From assembly GCA_964469525.1 (NCBI GenBank), contig CAYXYU010000004.1:1-64000 (forward strand): 64,000 nucleotides of DNA. Direction: 5' to 3'. A program made the position numbers and the translations under genes. How positions within the stretch are numbered: the stretch's first letter is position 1; every line of letters starts with the position of its first letter. The stretch comes from JABDCD01 sp964469525 (GTDB lineage Bacteria; Pseudomonadota; Alphaproteobacteria; Rickettsiales; SXRF01). The notes under the pieces were generated by a model, which was not told where the DNA came from, did not search any database, and saw only the letters and a program-made list of their open reading frames with translations. Positions 1-8,105 of this stretch are shown in pieces.

Positions 1-55
1 CGATCGTCCCGATGTTGCAGTGCGGCTTCGTCCGTTCAAATTTTTCCTTCGTCAT
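1..55 (-). CDS. tuf: Elongation factor Tu, N-terminal fragment (runs off left edge)
   Basis: Reading leftwards from the ATG at 55, the 18 visible codons give MTKEKFERTKPHCNIGTI, which matches the highly conserved start of EF-Tu just before its G1 P-loop. EF-Tu delivers aminoacyl-tRNA to the ribosome. An AAGGA motif lies 8 bases before the ATG. A tRNA-Gly gene on the same strand is 222 bases upstream. This resembles the tRNA-tufB arrangement of many bacteria, so the two may share a transcript. The rest of the gene is outside the window. Confidence 0.9.
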   Translation of the reverse strand, partial: MTKEKFERTKPHCNIGTI

Positions 56-239
56 GATGAATGTCCTTTGTATCCACCCATTCTACAGTTGCGGACACGC
101 CAGTCCCAACGGGTGCTTGGGCGCTTTGGTCCTGAATGGGTGCGGTTGTAATCGATATAGCGGGATTGTCAATGGCATCTCCCAGACTATGAGCGCAGGA
201 GCGCGAGTCAGTATGAAGCCCGCGAAGCAGTGTTGCAGA

Positions 240-259
240 GAGTTTTCAGCAGAAAACTC
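240..259 (-). other. Perfect 8-bp hairpin between tRNA-Gly and tuf
   Basis: GAGTTTTC, a 4-base AGCA loop, then GAAAACTC. It starts 18 bases beyond the tRNA 3' end and no T-run follows on the minus strand. It is more likely an RNA-processing or stability element of a tRNA-tuf transcript than a terminator. That role is inferred. Confidence 0.45.
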
Positions 260-276
260 GGGGAACATTCAGGAAT

Positions 277-350
277 TGGAGCGGGTGAAGGGAATCGAAC
301 CCTCGTATGCAGCTTGGAAGGCTGCCGTTCTACCATTGAACTACACCCGC
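277..350 (-). tRNA. tRNA-Gly (anticodon TCC)
   Basis: The 7-bp acceptor stem GCGGGTG/CACCCGC is perfect. The T-loop reads GGTTCGATTCC. The anticodon arm is GCAGC-CTTCCAA-GCTGC, giving anticodon TCC. The discriminator is T and CCA is encoded at 279-277. The gene is 74 nt and reads towards tuf. Confidence 0.95.
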
Positions 351-360
351 ATTTCAAGGC

Positions 361-388
361 CTCAGGGATTAGGCATTAGGGATTAGAG
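361..388. repeat. Four-unit heptamer array (single arm)
   Basis: Four consecutive 7-base units: CTCAGGG, ATTAGGC, ATTAGGG, ATTAGAG. They lie just upstream of the 5' end of tRNA-Gly. The 7-base period matches the arrays at 42163, 44986, 50249 and 59789, although the unit sequence differs. I see no inverted partner arm here. Confidence 0.6.
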
Positions 389-418
389 AGCAAAAAAGTC
401 AACAGATAAGAAAACGTC

Positions 419-499
419 ATTCCCCGAATTTGCGCAGTAAATTCTAGGGGAATCCAGTATCTGACAGAATCTGGATCGCCATAGAATCGCATTGGCGAT
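419..499. repeat. Intergenic element of three consecutive hairpins
   Basis: Three inverted repeats are stacked downstream of the TPR gene. ATTCCCC (419-425) pairs with GGGGAAT (447-453), with an inner GAATTT/AAATTC pair. ATCCAG (452-457) pairs with CTGGAT (471-476). ATCGCC (475-480) pairs with GGCGAT (494-499). The form resembles dispersed palindromic intergenic repeats of other proteobacteria, and it could stabilise or end the TPR transcript. Confidence 0.5.
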
Positions 500-514
500 T
501 CAGGCGATGACGAG

Positions 515-1045
515 TTAGAACGCGCCCTTCTCCTCCAGCTCGATCGCCTGCAGGTCGGTGCGCCATCCGGTCTGGCCGCTCATCTGGATGGCGCGCGATA
601 TGTCCTGCTTGGCCTGGCGGAAATTCCTGAGCAGTCGGAAGCCCATGCCGCGCTGGTAATAAAGGTTGGGGTTAGCCGGCTGCACCGGCAGGGTGCTATT
701 GGCCAGCGTCACCACGGCGTTGGCATCGGAAACGGTGCCGCGCTCGTCCTTCAGTTCGCGGCGTACGATGCCACGCTGCAGGTAGGCGTCGATATTACCC
801 TGATTCATGCCGATGATGCGGCTATAGATCTGCTCGGCGGCGCGATAGTCCCGGGCCATCACCTTCCTCATCGCTTCGAGCATCAGCTTCTGTTCTTCGC
901 CGATGACCAGGCGTCCTGATCCACCCCCGAGCGGTACACCATTGAATACGATCTGCCGCTTGGTTTCGGCCGCCGCGCCCCATGGCGCCAGCAACACCGC
1001 CAGCAGCAGGCCGGACATGAAGAAACGGGCGCTTCCCCTGCGCAT
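515..1045 (-). CDS. Secreted TPR-repeat protein
   Basis: A 176-residue protein. Residues 1-26 form a Sec signal peptide (RRGSAR, hydrophobic core, AAAE cleavage region), so it is probably periplasmic. From about residue 45 it has helical TPR-like repeats, for example DYRAAEQIYSRIIGMNQGNI, then NLYYQRGMGFRLLRNFRQAK. TPRs bind other proteins and the partner is unknown. No enzymatic domain is visible. It stands alone, with the hairpin element at 419-499 downstream. Confidence 0.75.
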   Translation of the reverse strand: MRRGSARFFMSGLLLAVLLAPWGAAAETKRQIVFNGVPLGGGSGRLVIGEEQKLMLEAMRKVMARDYRAAEQIYSRIIGMNQGNIDAYLQRGIVRRELKDERGTVSDANAVVTLANSTLPVQPANPNLYYQRGMGFRLLRNFRQAKQDISRAIQMSGQTGWRTDLQAIELEEKGAF

Positions 1046-1135
1046 AAAATACCGCGTTGCGTTTGTTGTCTTAGTTATAGTGATTGTTTTGTAACAACAT
1101 ACGGATAGATGCTGGGGAAGTCAAACCTTTGCTGG

Positions 1136-1720
1136 CTAGCGGTGCCGGCGCAAAGAGATGAAGCGGCTGAGGTCGGTGCCATGGTCGCGGTGATGTCCCC
1201 CCAACATGCCCGCCCACATGGCGGCCAGGGCGGAAACCAATGCGCTGGCGGCAACCGAGAAGCCGAGAATAATACCGGTCTTCCTGGCCATGTCTTCGGT
1301 TATCATCATCGTGTCCGGTCCATTCATGCCCTGCTCTGCTACCGCACTGATCAGTGTGCCGAATGCCACACCAGCGACCATCAGCACCGTAGCAGTGGCC
1401 CATACCAGCAACCCGTGAATACTGTCCCGCATCTCGATCTCATGCGGCACGGCTCCGGTCAGCGGCATGCGCATGCGGCCGCCGATATAGCCGCCCGCCA
1501 ATGAGGAAAGCAGCTGCACGACAAACAGCCAGACGCCGACGATGACGACCCGCCACAGGTAGTGCTCACCTTCGTAATACGTCACCTCCTGCGCCGTCAG
1601 CCCCAGCGCACCGCCGAACTGCAGCAGCACGGCGGTAATGGCGCAGGCGAGGATGGCGCCGGTGACAACCGGGGCGATCTCGACGTAGGAACCGCCTGTC
1701 CTCTGCATCTCGACCGCCAT
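1136..1720 (-). CDS. Multi-pass membrane protein of unknown function
   Basis: 194 residues with about four hydrophobic segments: roughly 16-42, 58-80, 105-130 and 150-175. A GGYIGGRMR-type glycine-rich turn follows the second. The C-terminus is basic and His/Arg-rich (HHRDHGTDLSRF). I recognise no catalytic motif. A 24-residue hydrophobic peptide gene lies directly upstream on the same strand with 1 base between them, so the two are probably co-translated. The function is unknown. Confidence 0.7.
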   Translation of the reverse strand: MAVEMQRTGGSYVEIAPVVTGAILACAITAVLLQFGGALGLTAQEVTYYEGEHYLWRVVIVGVWLFVVQLLSSLAGGYIGGRMRMPLTGAVPHEIEMRDSIHGLLVWATATVLMVAGVAFGTLISAVAEQGMNGPDTMMITEDMARKTGIILGFSVAASALVSALAAMWAGMLGGHHRDHGTDLSRFISLRRHR

Positions 1721-1721
1721 A

Positions 1722-1796
1722 TCAGCCCAGCCCCAGGAACGACAGGATCGCCAGGACGATCACGACCAGGCCGACCAGATAGATGATTTGATTCAT
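1722..1796 (-). CDS. 24-residue hydrophobic mini-protein
   Basis: The ATG at 1796 is preceded by AGGAG with 6-base spacing, a strong ribosome-binding site. The peptide starts MNQIIYLVGLVVIVLAILSF and ends LGLG. It is a single membrane helix with almost no soluble part. Similar one-helix peptides are found in alphaproteobacterial genomes and are often unannotated. It sits 1 base ahead of the 194-residue membrane protein, so it may be a small subunit or a translational leader for it. The call rests on the ribosome-binding site, composition and position. Confidence 0.6.
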   Translation of the reverse strand: MNQIIYLVGLVVIVLAILSFLGLG

Positions 1797-1890
1797 GATA
1801 AGCTCCTAATAATCAGGAGCGTTTTATACGGAATCCGGCATAAGTTTGATATAGGCTTTGCCGCCGCTGTGTAAAAGGAACGCGTAAACG

Positions 1891-2025
1891 CTACGGTTCG
1901 AGCTGGCTTTCGCTGGTCCCGACAGGGGCCACGCTGTATATCGCATCCCACCGTGACGACGGGTCGGTACAGGCGGATAAAAACGTGAAAGCAGCCAGCA
2001 CAGCCGCCATATGCAGCTTGGACAT
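1891..2025 (-). CDS. 44-residue lipoprotein
   Basis: The ATG at 2025 follows AGGAG with 7-base spacing. The peptide starts MSKLHMAAVLAAFTFLSACT, with a clear lipobox LSAC and lipidation cysteine at residue 19. The mature part is only 26 residues. It resembles the small entericidin-like or otherwise uncharacterised outer-membrane lipopeptides by size and form only. It is easily missed because an overlapping frame is longer. The function is unknown. Confidence 0.65.
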   Translation of the reverse strand: MSKLHMAAVLAAFTFLSACTDPSSRWDAIYSVAPVGTSESQLEP

Positions 2026-2200
2026 AACACATCTCCTGATTGAAAAGGGAAAACGATCATAAGCCCGAAAGCCTAATTTTCCCTTAACGAATCATGGTTT
2101 TTTAGCAAAATCGCCGCCACATGCGGCGCCAACAAAATGCTGTTCCCACAGCCGTAAAGAGCGGCACCATACGCCGGCTATGCGCCGGGCGCAAAGCCGA

Positions 2201-3520
2201 TCATACTTTCTGTATGGTATTGTCCCCGAAATATTCGCGGTATTCGGCGATGGCTTTCTTTTCGTCGAATTCCTTTTCCATCTTGGCGATCAGCACCGTG
2301 GCCAGCCCGTTGCCGATCAGGTTGATCATGGCGCGTATCGACGACATGAAGCGGTCGATGCCGAGCAGCAGCGCCAGCCCTTCGATGGGCAGGAATCCTG
2401 TCGCCTGCACGGTGGCCGCCAGCACGATGAAGGCGCTGCCCACCACCCCCGCCGCCCCCTTGGAGGTCACGAGCAGGATGGCGAGGATGGAGAGCTGCTG
2501 CCCGAGATCAAGATCGACATTATAGGCCTGCGCGATGAATAGCACGCACATCGAGAGATAGATCGACGAGCCGTCGAGGTTGAAGGAGTAACCCGTCGGC
2601 AGCACCAGCCCGACCACCGGTTGCGAGCAGCCGAATTTCTGCATTTTCTGCAGCATGCGCGGCAGCACCGCCTCCGACGAGCCGGTGCCGAGCACGATGA
2701 TCAGCTCGTCCTCGAGGTAGCGGATGAAGCGCAGGATGCCGATCTTGTAGTAGCGGGCGATGGTGCCCAGCACGACGAGGATGAAAAAAATCATGGTGCC
2801 GATGGCCAGCAGCACCAGCTTCAAAAGCGGGATGGCCGACTCGGCGCCGAACTTGCCGATGGTGAAGGCCATGGCGCCGAAGGCGCCGATAGGCGCCAGC
2901 TTCATAATCATGCCCATGACGCGGAAGATCAGGTTGGCGTACTTTTCGAAGGAGGCAAGGATCGGCTTGCCGCTCTCGCCGAGCATGGACAGCGCCAGCC
3001 CGAACAGCACCGAGATGAACAGCACCTGCAGCAGGTCGCCGTCGGCGAAGGCGCCGATCAGGTTGTCCGGGATGACATGCAGCAGGAAGTCGACCACACC
3101 GTTCTTCTCCTCGCCGGGCGGGGCGGCCTTGACGAATTTGGAGATGTCGCCCTTGGCACTGGTTTCGGTGTCGAAGCCGGCGCCGGGCTGGAAGATATTC
3201 ATCGCCAGCATGCCGAGAATCAGCGCAATGGTGGTGACGATTTCGAAATAGATGATGGCCTTGCCGCCGATTTTGCCGACCTTCTTGATGTCGCCGACAT
3301 GGGCCACGCCGGTGACGATGGTGAGGAAGATGATGGGGCCGACCACCATCTTGATCATCTTGATGAAACCGTCGCCGAGCGGCTTCATCGCCTCGCCGGT
3401 CTCGGGCCAGATGTCGCCGACCAGGAAACCGAGGACGATGGCGAACAGCACCTGGAAGGTCGGATTCCTGTAGAATTTCTTTGAATTTGAGGACTTAGTC
3501 CCCGCAACGGCTTCCATCAT
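2201..3520 (-). CDS. dctA: C4-dicarboxylate (or glutamate/aspartate):cation symporter, DctA family
   Basis: 439 residues of the dicarboxylate/amino acid:cation symporter family, close to the usual 420-440. It has about eight membrane helices plus re-entrant loops. Family signatures are the serine-containing hairpin GTGSSEAVLPRML (about 278-290) and the transport motif YSFNLDGSSIYLSM (about 311-324). DctA proteins import succinate, fumarate and malate for the TCA cycle, and GltP relatives import glutamate. Sequence alone does not settle the substrate, but the NLDG motif and overall pattern favour DctA. It is a single gene with 373 bases of non-coding sequence upstream. Confidence 0.85.
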   Translation of the reverse strand: MMEAVAGTKSSNSKKFYRNPTFQVLFAIVLGFLVGDIWPETGEAMKPLGDGFIKMIKMVVGPIIFLTIVTGVAHVGDIKKVGKIGGKAIIYFEIVTTIALILGMLAMNIFQPGAGFDTETSAKGDISKFVKAAPPGEEKNGVVDFLLHVIPDNLIGAFADGDLLQVLFISVLFGLALSMLGESGKPILASFEKYANLIFRVMGMIMKLAPIGAFGAMAFTIGKFGAESAIPLLKLVLLAIGTMIFFILVVLGTIARYYKIGILRFIRYLEDELIIVLGTGSSEAVLPRMLQKMQKFGCSQPVVGLVLPTGYSFNLDGSSIYLSMCVLFIAQAYNVDLDLGQQLSILAILLVTSKGAAGVVGSAFIVLAATVQATGFLPIEGLALLLGIDRFMSSIRAMINLIGNGLATVLIAKMEKEFDEKKAIAEYREYFGDNTIQKV

Positions 3521-3893
3521 GGCGGCTCCCCCGCGCCTGAGTTTTTATCGAAACCCATTAGTTAGGCAAACAGGAAGCGGAAGTCCAGCTATAATTCCCT
3601 TCATCCCGGGTTGCCGCCTATCGCACTGTACGACACTACAACATTAGCAATCAGGGTTACGATAGGTGTTCCGTCACAATCAACTCCACCCGCGTAATGG
3701 ATGGATATCCTGATAAAACTATCCAGCAAATCCCGTAGGAACATCGGTTACATCCGTAAAACCATGGACGCAGGTTACAACCGAACGTCCGGATTTACAA
3801 GGCGGGCCCGCAGAGGAAAGAGCTCGCACTCCATATGCACCCTGAAGAACGAAAAGCACTTCCATAGCCTCAAATGGAAACAATCATCCATAC
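3521..3893. other. 373-base intergenic region, no gene found
   Basis: This lies upstream of dctA and downstream of the SGNH/TPR gene. Short open frames here lack ribosome-binding sites and coding-like composition. It presumably carries the dctA promoter, but I cannot name a -35/-10 pair with confidence. No convincing repeat or terminator is seen. Confidence 0.5.
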
Positions 3894-5804
3894 TCAATCC
3901 CCGGCCCCGTTTGCATAGCGCTCCAAAAGCCGCCGGATATATGCATTATCCTTGCCGTTTTGGCGCGCCTCTTCCAGATCGGCGCGGCCTTCGCGTATCC
4001 GCCCCAGCCGCAGCTGCGCCTCGCCGCGGAAGAGCTTGAAATCCATATTATGGGGCGTCAGCGCCAGCCCCTGGTTGCTGTCTTCGATAGCGCCTTCCCA
4101 GTTCTCCATCTGCATGCGCGCCTGCGCGCGCAGGAAACGATAGCTGTCATTTTTCGGGAAAAGTTCGATCAGCCGGCTCAGCGCCCGCTCTGCATTTGCA
4201 TAATCCTGCGCGGCGGTGGCCAGCGATGCGATTTTCTCCAGAATGGATTTCGCCTGCGGGTACTGCTCCACATACCGCCAGTAATAGCCGATGGCCTCGG
4301 GAAGCTTTTTCGCCTCCTCCGCTGCCGCCGCCAGCTGCAGCGCCAGAATTGCAGCCGGGTCGGGCTCCCGGAACACCAGGCCTGCCTGGCGGTGCGCCTC
4401 ATCTTCTTTCTTGTGAAGCGTCCGCGCTTGAGCGATCACAGCCTCATAGTCATTCGCGCTGTCCTCTGTGCTGGACAGGCGCCGTCCTGCCTCCTCTAGA
4501 AACCGGTAGGTCGGGCCGCAATTGCTCCCCGGCTCCTTGGCGAAAATAGCATCGGCGATCTTCTTAATTTCCTTCGCATCCTCGGGGTGATTCCGCATAT
4601 AGGCAAAAAGCGCCTTTCGGCTTTCCGCATTTCGCGATTCGATCGTATGGATATCCACTTTCTCGCAGAAATCTTTTTTATACTGCTTCCCGACGACCGA
4701 CGTACCGAATATGCAATCCAGTACCAGGTCGCCCAGCCGCGGGCGATAATGGCTTCCCTCAAAATACCACACGCTGCTTTCCTTGCCGGCAGGCGTGGTG
4801 GTGATGGGATTGAAACCGGCCAGATCCCAGATGGGAAATGCGGGCTTGCCGCGTGTTTCCGCCTCCTCGGCGGCAATGGTGACCAGCGCTTTCCGCCAGT
4901 CCTGATACTGCGCATAAAGTCCTGCTTCGTTTAAGCCCACCCCCATCCAGGCATGAATAGGTGAGAAGAACAGGCGCAGATCGATATCGTGATCCAGCGC
5001 GAATCCCACCAAATCTCTAAAGGGTACCAGCGAATCGAACTCCGGCGTCTGCAGGCAATAGCGCCGCGACCCTTCCGGACGCCATATATCCTCTATATAC
5101 CCGCCGACCTGCCCGCCCAGCCCGGCTCTGAAGGGGGTGGTCTGCATGCCGATGTAAAGCATGTTGAGCGTCGGATGAAAAGCGCCGTTGCGCTGAAAAT
5201 ATTCCGGATGACCGTGATTGAGATGATACTGGTCATACACCGTCACCGCGGAGGCTTTGAGCGCTTTTTTCCCGATAAAGAAATCCGCATCATGGATAAA
5301 GCTGCCTAAGCACGAGTCGTCTTCATCGAGCAGCAGCCGGTTCTCATCGTGATTGACGACGATCTTGTCAAAAATGATGCGCTGGCGCAGCGCGTTGAAC
5401 GCGTAGAAATCCAGGCCGACGACAGCGGTTTTCAGCTTCTTGCCCGAAGCGTAATAGGTATGCTTCACGTTCTTATAAAGCTCGTCGATCATGATGCCGC
5501 CCATCGCCATATTGAGCGCCGGCCCGATCTCCTGCCAGACGGGATGGTCCATCATGAACGCTTCCTCGACCCTTGAAGAGCCGAAAATGGCGGCGGCCGG
5601 TTTCTGGGCACAGGCCTGATGCGCCTTGGCGAGCCTTGCCTGATGCGTAAAATAAATCTTGTGGCGATTAAACCCGTCGATCAGCGGGCTGTTAAACCGC
5701 CAGAACGGGTCGACCAGCACCACGAACAGCAGGAGCGCCGCGCCCAGAAGGATGGGAGAGAAAAGAAATCCCTTTAGAAATGAGCGGCCGGGGTCTTTGT
5801 GCAT
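3894..5804 (-). CDS. Membrane-anchored SGNH-hydrolase-like protein with C-terminal TPRs (AlgJ/AlgX-type partner of MBOAT)
   Basis: 636 residues. A membrane anchor at about 12-32 is followed by an SGNH/GDSL-like domain, with the nucleophile-type GSSRVEE (75-81) and a later SHYRPRLGDLVLD block (about 352-364). From about 400 to 620 are TPR-like helices, for example NAERALSRLIELFPKND and GAIEDSNQGLALTPHN. The gene begins 3 bases after the MBOAT gene stops, so they are co-translated. In alginate and cellulose acetylation an MBOAT hands acyl groups to a periplasmic SGNH protein. A similar two-step O-acylation of an exported glycan is the likely role. The TPR tail is unusual. The substrate is unknown, and no glycan synthase is nearby. 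Confidence 0.75.
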   Translation of the reverse strand: MHKDPGRSFLKGFLFSPILLGAALLLFVVLVDPFWRFNSPLIDGFNRHKIYFTHQARLAKAHQACAQKPAAAIFGSSRVEEAFMMDHPVWQEIGPALNMAMGGIMIDELYKNVKHTYYASGKKLKTAVVGLDFYAFNALRQRIIFDKIVVNHDENRLLLDEDDSCLGSFIHDADFFIGKKALKASAVTVYDQYHLNHGHPEYFQRNGAFHPTLNMLYIGMQTTPFRAGLGGQVGGYIEDIWRPEGSRRYCLQTPEFDSLVPFRDLVGFALDHDIDLRLFFSPIHAWMGVGLNEAGLYAQYQDWRKALVTIAAEEAETRGKPAFPIWDLAGFNPITTTPAGKESSVWYFEGSHYRPRLGDLVLDCIFGTSVVGKQYKKDFCEKVDIHTIESRNAESRKALFAYMRNHPEDAKEIKKIADAIFAKEPGSNCGPTYRFLEEAGRRLSSTEDSANDYEAVIAQARTLHKKEDEAHRQAGLVFREPDPAAILALQLAAAAEEAKKLPEAIGYYWRYVEQYPQAKSILEKIASLATAAQDYANAERALSRLIELFPKNDSYRFLRAQARMQMENWEGAIEDSNQGLALTPHNMDFKLFRGEAQLRLGRIREGRADLEEARQNGKDNAYIRRLLERYANGAGD

Positions 5805-5807
5805 GAG

Positions 5808-7376
5808 CTAGAAATTAAAATAAATGAACGCAGGGATTTTCGTGCGCGAAACGATCTGGTACAGGGCAAAGCCGATGATCCAGACGCCGCACAGCACGCC
5901 CCAGAAGGCGTTGATGCGGACGATGCGCGCGTGGCCCTCCGGCGGCAGCGGCGCCAGTAATTGCTCGAAAGTCGGCCGGTAACCTGCAAGCAGTTGATGC
6001 GAATTGGGCATAAGAAAGCAAATCACGCAGCATAATCCGACAAGCCCCAGATGGCGCAGACCGCCAAAGGGCCGCAGTTCGCTTTGAGGATGAATAGCGG
6101 CCAGCGCTTCCGGCGGAAATAGCTGACCGAGATAGTTATGCATGTATGCGGGAATCTCGGCGTATCCCGATACCATCCCCTGCAATATCACCTGCGCGGC
6201 AGATACATTCTCCGCCCGGAAAAACGTCCAGGCGACGATGACGGCGAGCATGGTGACGGCCCAGCTGAAAACGGCATAGGGCCTCCCCACCGCCAGCGCG
6301 CGGGGAAGCAGCGGTGTTACCCTGCCGCGCCAGAAATGATTCCACAAAAGATAAAGCCCGTGCAGCCCGCCCCAGATGACGAACGTCCAGTTCGCGCCGT
6401 GCCACAGCCCGCCTAGCAGCATGGTCACCATCAGGTTCCCGTAACGCCGCACTGTCCCCCTGCGGTTGCCGCCGAGCGGAATATAGAGATAATCCCGCAG
6501 CCAGCGCGACAAGGTGATGTGCCAGCGCCGCCAGAACTCGATGATGCTGCCCGACCGGTACGGCGAATGGAAGTTCATCGGCAGCCGGATGCCGAACAAA
6601 AGCGCCAGCCCGATCGCCATATCGGTATAGCCCGAGAAATCGAAATAGATCTGGAAGGAAAACGTCACCGGCCCGAGCCACGCCGTCAGCATATCCATGC
6701 CAGCAGCCTCCTTGCTTAGGGCGAAAATAGGATCGCTGAAGCCCGCCAGATTATCCGCCAGGAATTTCTTGGCGAGGCCGATGGCGAACATGACAATGCC
6801 CACGGAGAACTCCAACGGCGAAAAGGGCTTGTGCGCAAACTCGTCGTACTGGCTCATCATCTCGCTGTGATGCACGATGGGCCCGGCGATCAGCTGCGGG
6901 AAAAATGTCACGAACAGCGCGTAATTAAGCAGGCTGTATTCCTTCGCCTTTCCGCTGCGGCAATCGGCCAGGTAGGCAATCTGCTGAAAAGTGAAAAAAG
7001 AGATGCCCAGCGGCAGGAGGATGCTGAAATGCTCCATGGGCACATTAAAAATGCGCTCGATATTCTCAATGGCGAAATTGGTGTATTTGAAATAGCCCAG
7101 CAACAGCAGATTCGCCGCTACCCCGACCAGAAGAAACCACCTTCCGGCTGCCCCGCGCCCCGCCTGACTGATGCGTTTCCCGATATAAAAATTGAACAAT
7201 ACGCTGCCCACGATCAGCAGGATATAAATGGGCTTGAACCAGCCGTAAAACACCAGCGAGGCAATCGTGACCATAAGCGTCGCCATCCTCGCGCCCGCAA
7301 AGCGCCGCGACAGGAAGTACAGCGCCAGACACGCCGGCAGGAAGTAAAGGATGAAGCGGTAATCGGAAAACAGCAT
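5808..7376 (-). CDS. MBOAT-family O-acyltransferase (AlgI-like)
   Basis: 522 residues, many membrane helices, full family length. It shows the AlgI/DltB core FWRRWHITLSRWLRDYLYIP (281-300) followed by LGGNRRG, and the catalytic histidine in GGLWHGANW (His326). Such proteins move acetyl or other acyl groups across the inner membrane on to polysaccharides, lipids or proteins. The next gene encodes an SGNH-like partner. Together they form a stand-alone acylation pair. The start ATG at 7376 has only a weak ribosome-binding site. Confidence 0.88.
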   Translation of the reverse strand: MLFSDYRFILYFLPACLALYFLSRRFAGARMATLMVTIASLVFYGWFKPIYILLIVGSVLFNFYIGKRISQAGRGAAGRWFLLVGVAANLLLLGYFKYTNFAIENIERIFNVPMEHFSILLPLGISFFTFQQIAYLADCRSGKAKEYSLLNYALFVTFFPQLIAGPIVHHSEMMSQYDEFAHKPFSPLEFSVGIVMFAIGLAKKFLADNLAGFSDPIFALSKEAAGMDMLTAWLGPVTFSFQIYFDFSGYTDMAIGLALLFGIRLPMNFHSPYRSGSIIEFWRRWHITLSRWLRDYLYIPLGGNRRGTVRRYGNLMVTMLLGGLWHGANWTFVIWGGLHGLYLLWNHFWRGRVTPLLPRALAVGRPYAVFSWAVTMLAVIVAWTFFRAENVSAAQVILQGMVSGYAEIPAYMHNYLGQLFPPEALAAIHPQSELRPFGGLRHLGLVGLCCVICFLMPNSHQLLAGYRPTFEQLLAPLPPEGHARIVRINAFWGVLCGVWIIGFALYQIVSRTKIPAFIYFNF

Positions 7377-7708
7377 GAGATTTCACTTACATACGCAAGC
7401 AGCGCCTAGACAACGACATTGGCCTGATCATATGTCAAGGGGAGTCGGGGTAAGAGTCAAACCAGTTGGATGAGCAATCAGCTATCAAAATAGCAAATAA
7501 TAGTAAAAACAATAATATGCTGATTCCAAATTTATGTTTGGGGCAATTTCGGGACACTGTGGATCAAAAACAGCCGGTTTTTCTATTGTAGCTGATTCGC
7601 GTTTATTGCTGGTTTCCGTAAGCTATTGTCCCAAAAGTGTCCCAAATCTATTTTTGGGATCACTTTCTAAATCTCTCAATCGCCTGTAACTGGCTATGAA
7701 AAGGAAAT
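7377..7708. other. 332-base AT-rich intergenic region upstream of the MBOAT gene, with GTCCCAAA repeats
   Basis: No gene is seen. It holds TGTCCCAAAA (7627-7636), then GTGTCCCAAAT (7637-7647), and the inverted form TTTTTGGGA (7651-7659), so CCCAAA(n6)TTTGGG can fold as a hairpin. GGGACAC (7551-7557) is a further inverted half-copy. Such clustered repeats next to a tRNA look like arm-type recombinase sites left by an integrated element, but no integrase gene is present. The MBOAT promoter is probably also here. Confidence 0.5.
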
Positions 7709-7794
7709 TGGTGGAGGAGGAAGGATTTGAACCTTCGAACCCTTACGGGGGCAGATTTACAGTCTGCTGCCATTGACCACTCGGCCACTCCTCC
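7709..7794 (-). tRNA. tRNA-Tyr (anticodon GTA)
   Basis: The acceptor stem GGAGGAG/CTCCTCC is perfect. The D-arm is GCCGAGTGGTC, the anticodon loop is CTGTAAA with anticodon GTA, and there is a long class II variable arm. The T-arm is GGTTCAAATCC, the discriminator is A, and CCA is encoded at 7711-7709. Length is 86 nt. Partial copies of its 5' half occur just upstream (7815-7835 and 7873-7891). Confidence 0.95.
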
Positions 7795-7814
7795 ACAGGA
7801 GGTGCATCTATACG

Positions 7815-7835
7815 GGAGTGAGCCGAGTGGTCAAT
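7815..7835 (+). repeat. Inverted partial copy of tRNA-Tyr 5' half
   Basis: GGAGTG, one extra A, then GCCGAGTGGTCAAT matches the tRNA-Tyr 5' segment except for the inserted base, but on the opposite strand. With the real gene and the direct copy at 7873-7891 it makes a cluster of three tRNA 5' segments within 115 bases. Confidence 0.7.
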
Positions 7836-7872
7836 CCCTTATATCAATAAGCCTGCGCGCAACGCGCGCGGG

Positions 7873-7891
7873 CCACTCGGCCACTCCTCCA
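7873..7891 (-). repeat. Direct 19-base copy of the tRNA-Tyr 5' end
   Basis: CCACTCGGCCACTCCTCCA is identical to 7777-7795, which covers the acceptor strand and D-stem start of tRNA-Tyr. It lies in the 311-base gene-free stretch 7795-8105. That stretch also has an inverted repeat AGGTTTTCT/AGAAAACCT (7894-7902, 7923-7931) and no supported gene. Duplication of a tRNA end is typical of element integration or excision, or of tRNA gene decay. Confidence 0.75.
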
Positions 7892-8105
7892 TTAGGTTTT
7901 CTCGGCGAACGCAAGTGAGCCTTAGAAAACCTTATGCCCGCCGAAGCTCCTGAAAGGAGCAAAGGACGGGCATGTCTCCCTATGCAGAACTGCCTCCTAT
8001 CGCTGGGCAAACCGGGAAGTTTGACGTAAAGTACCCCGCCCCTAAAGTCAAGACGCATCCCCATATTAGGGTTGCCAATACGAAAACAGGCGATATTCTG
8101 GGAAC

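Noticed and set aside
2110..2130. GCCGC/GCGGC hairpin as a dctA terminator
   Set aside because: The stem is only 5 bp, lies about 75 bases from the dctA stop and is followed by a broken T-run. Too weak to call.
2621..3484. Long plus-strand frame opposite dctA
   Set aside because: Its His/Asp/Gln-rich composition is typical of the antisense of GC-rich coding DNA.
3701..4039. 112-codon plus-strand frame upstream of dctA
   Set aside because: Half of it is antisense to the SGNH/TPR gene, the rest lacks a ribosome-binding site, and the composition is not coding-like.
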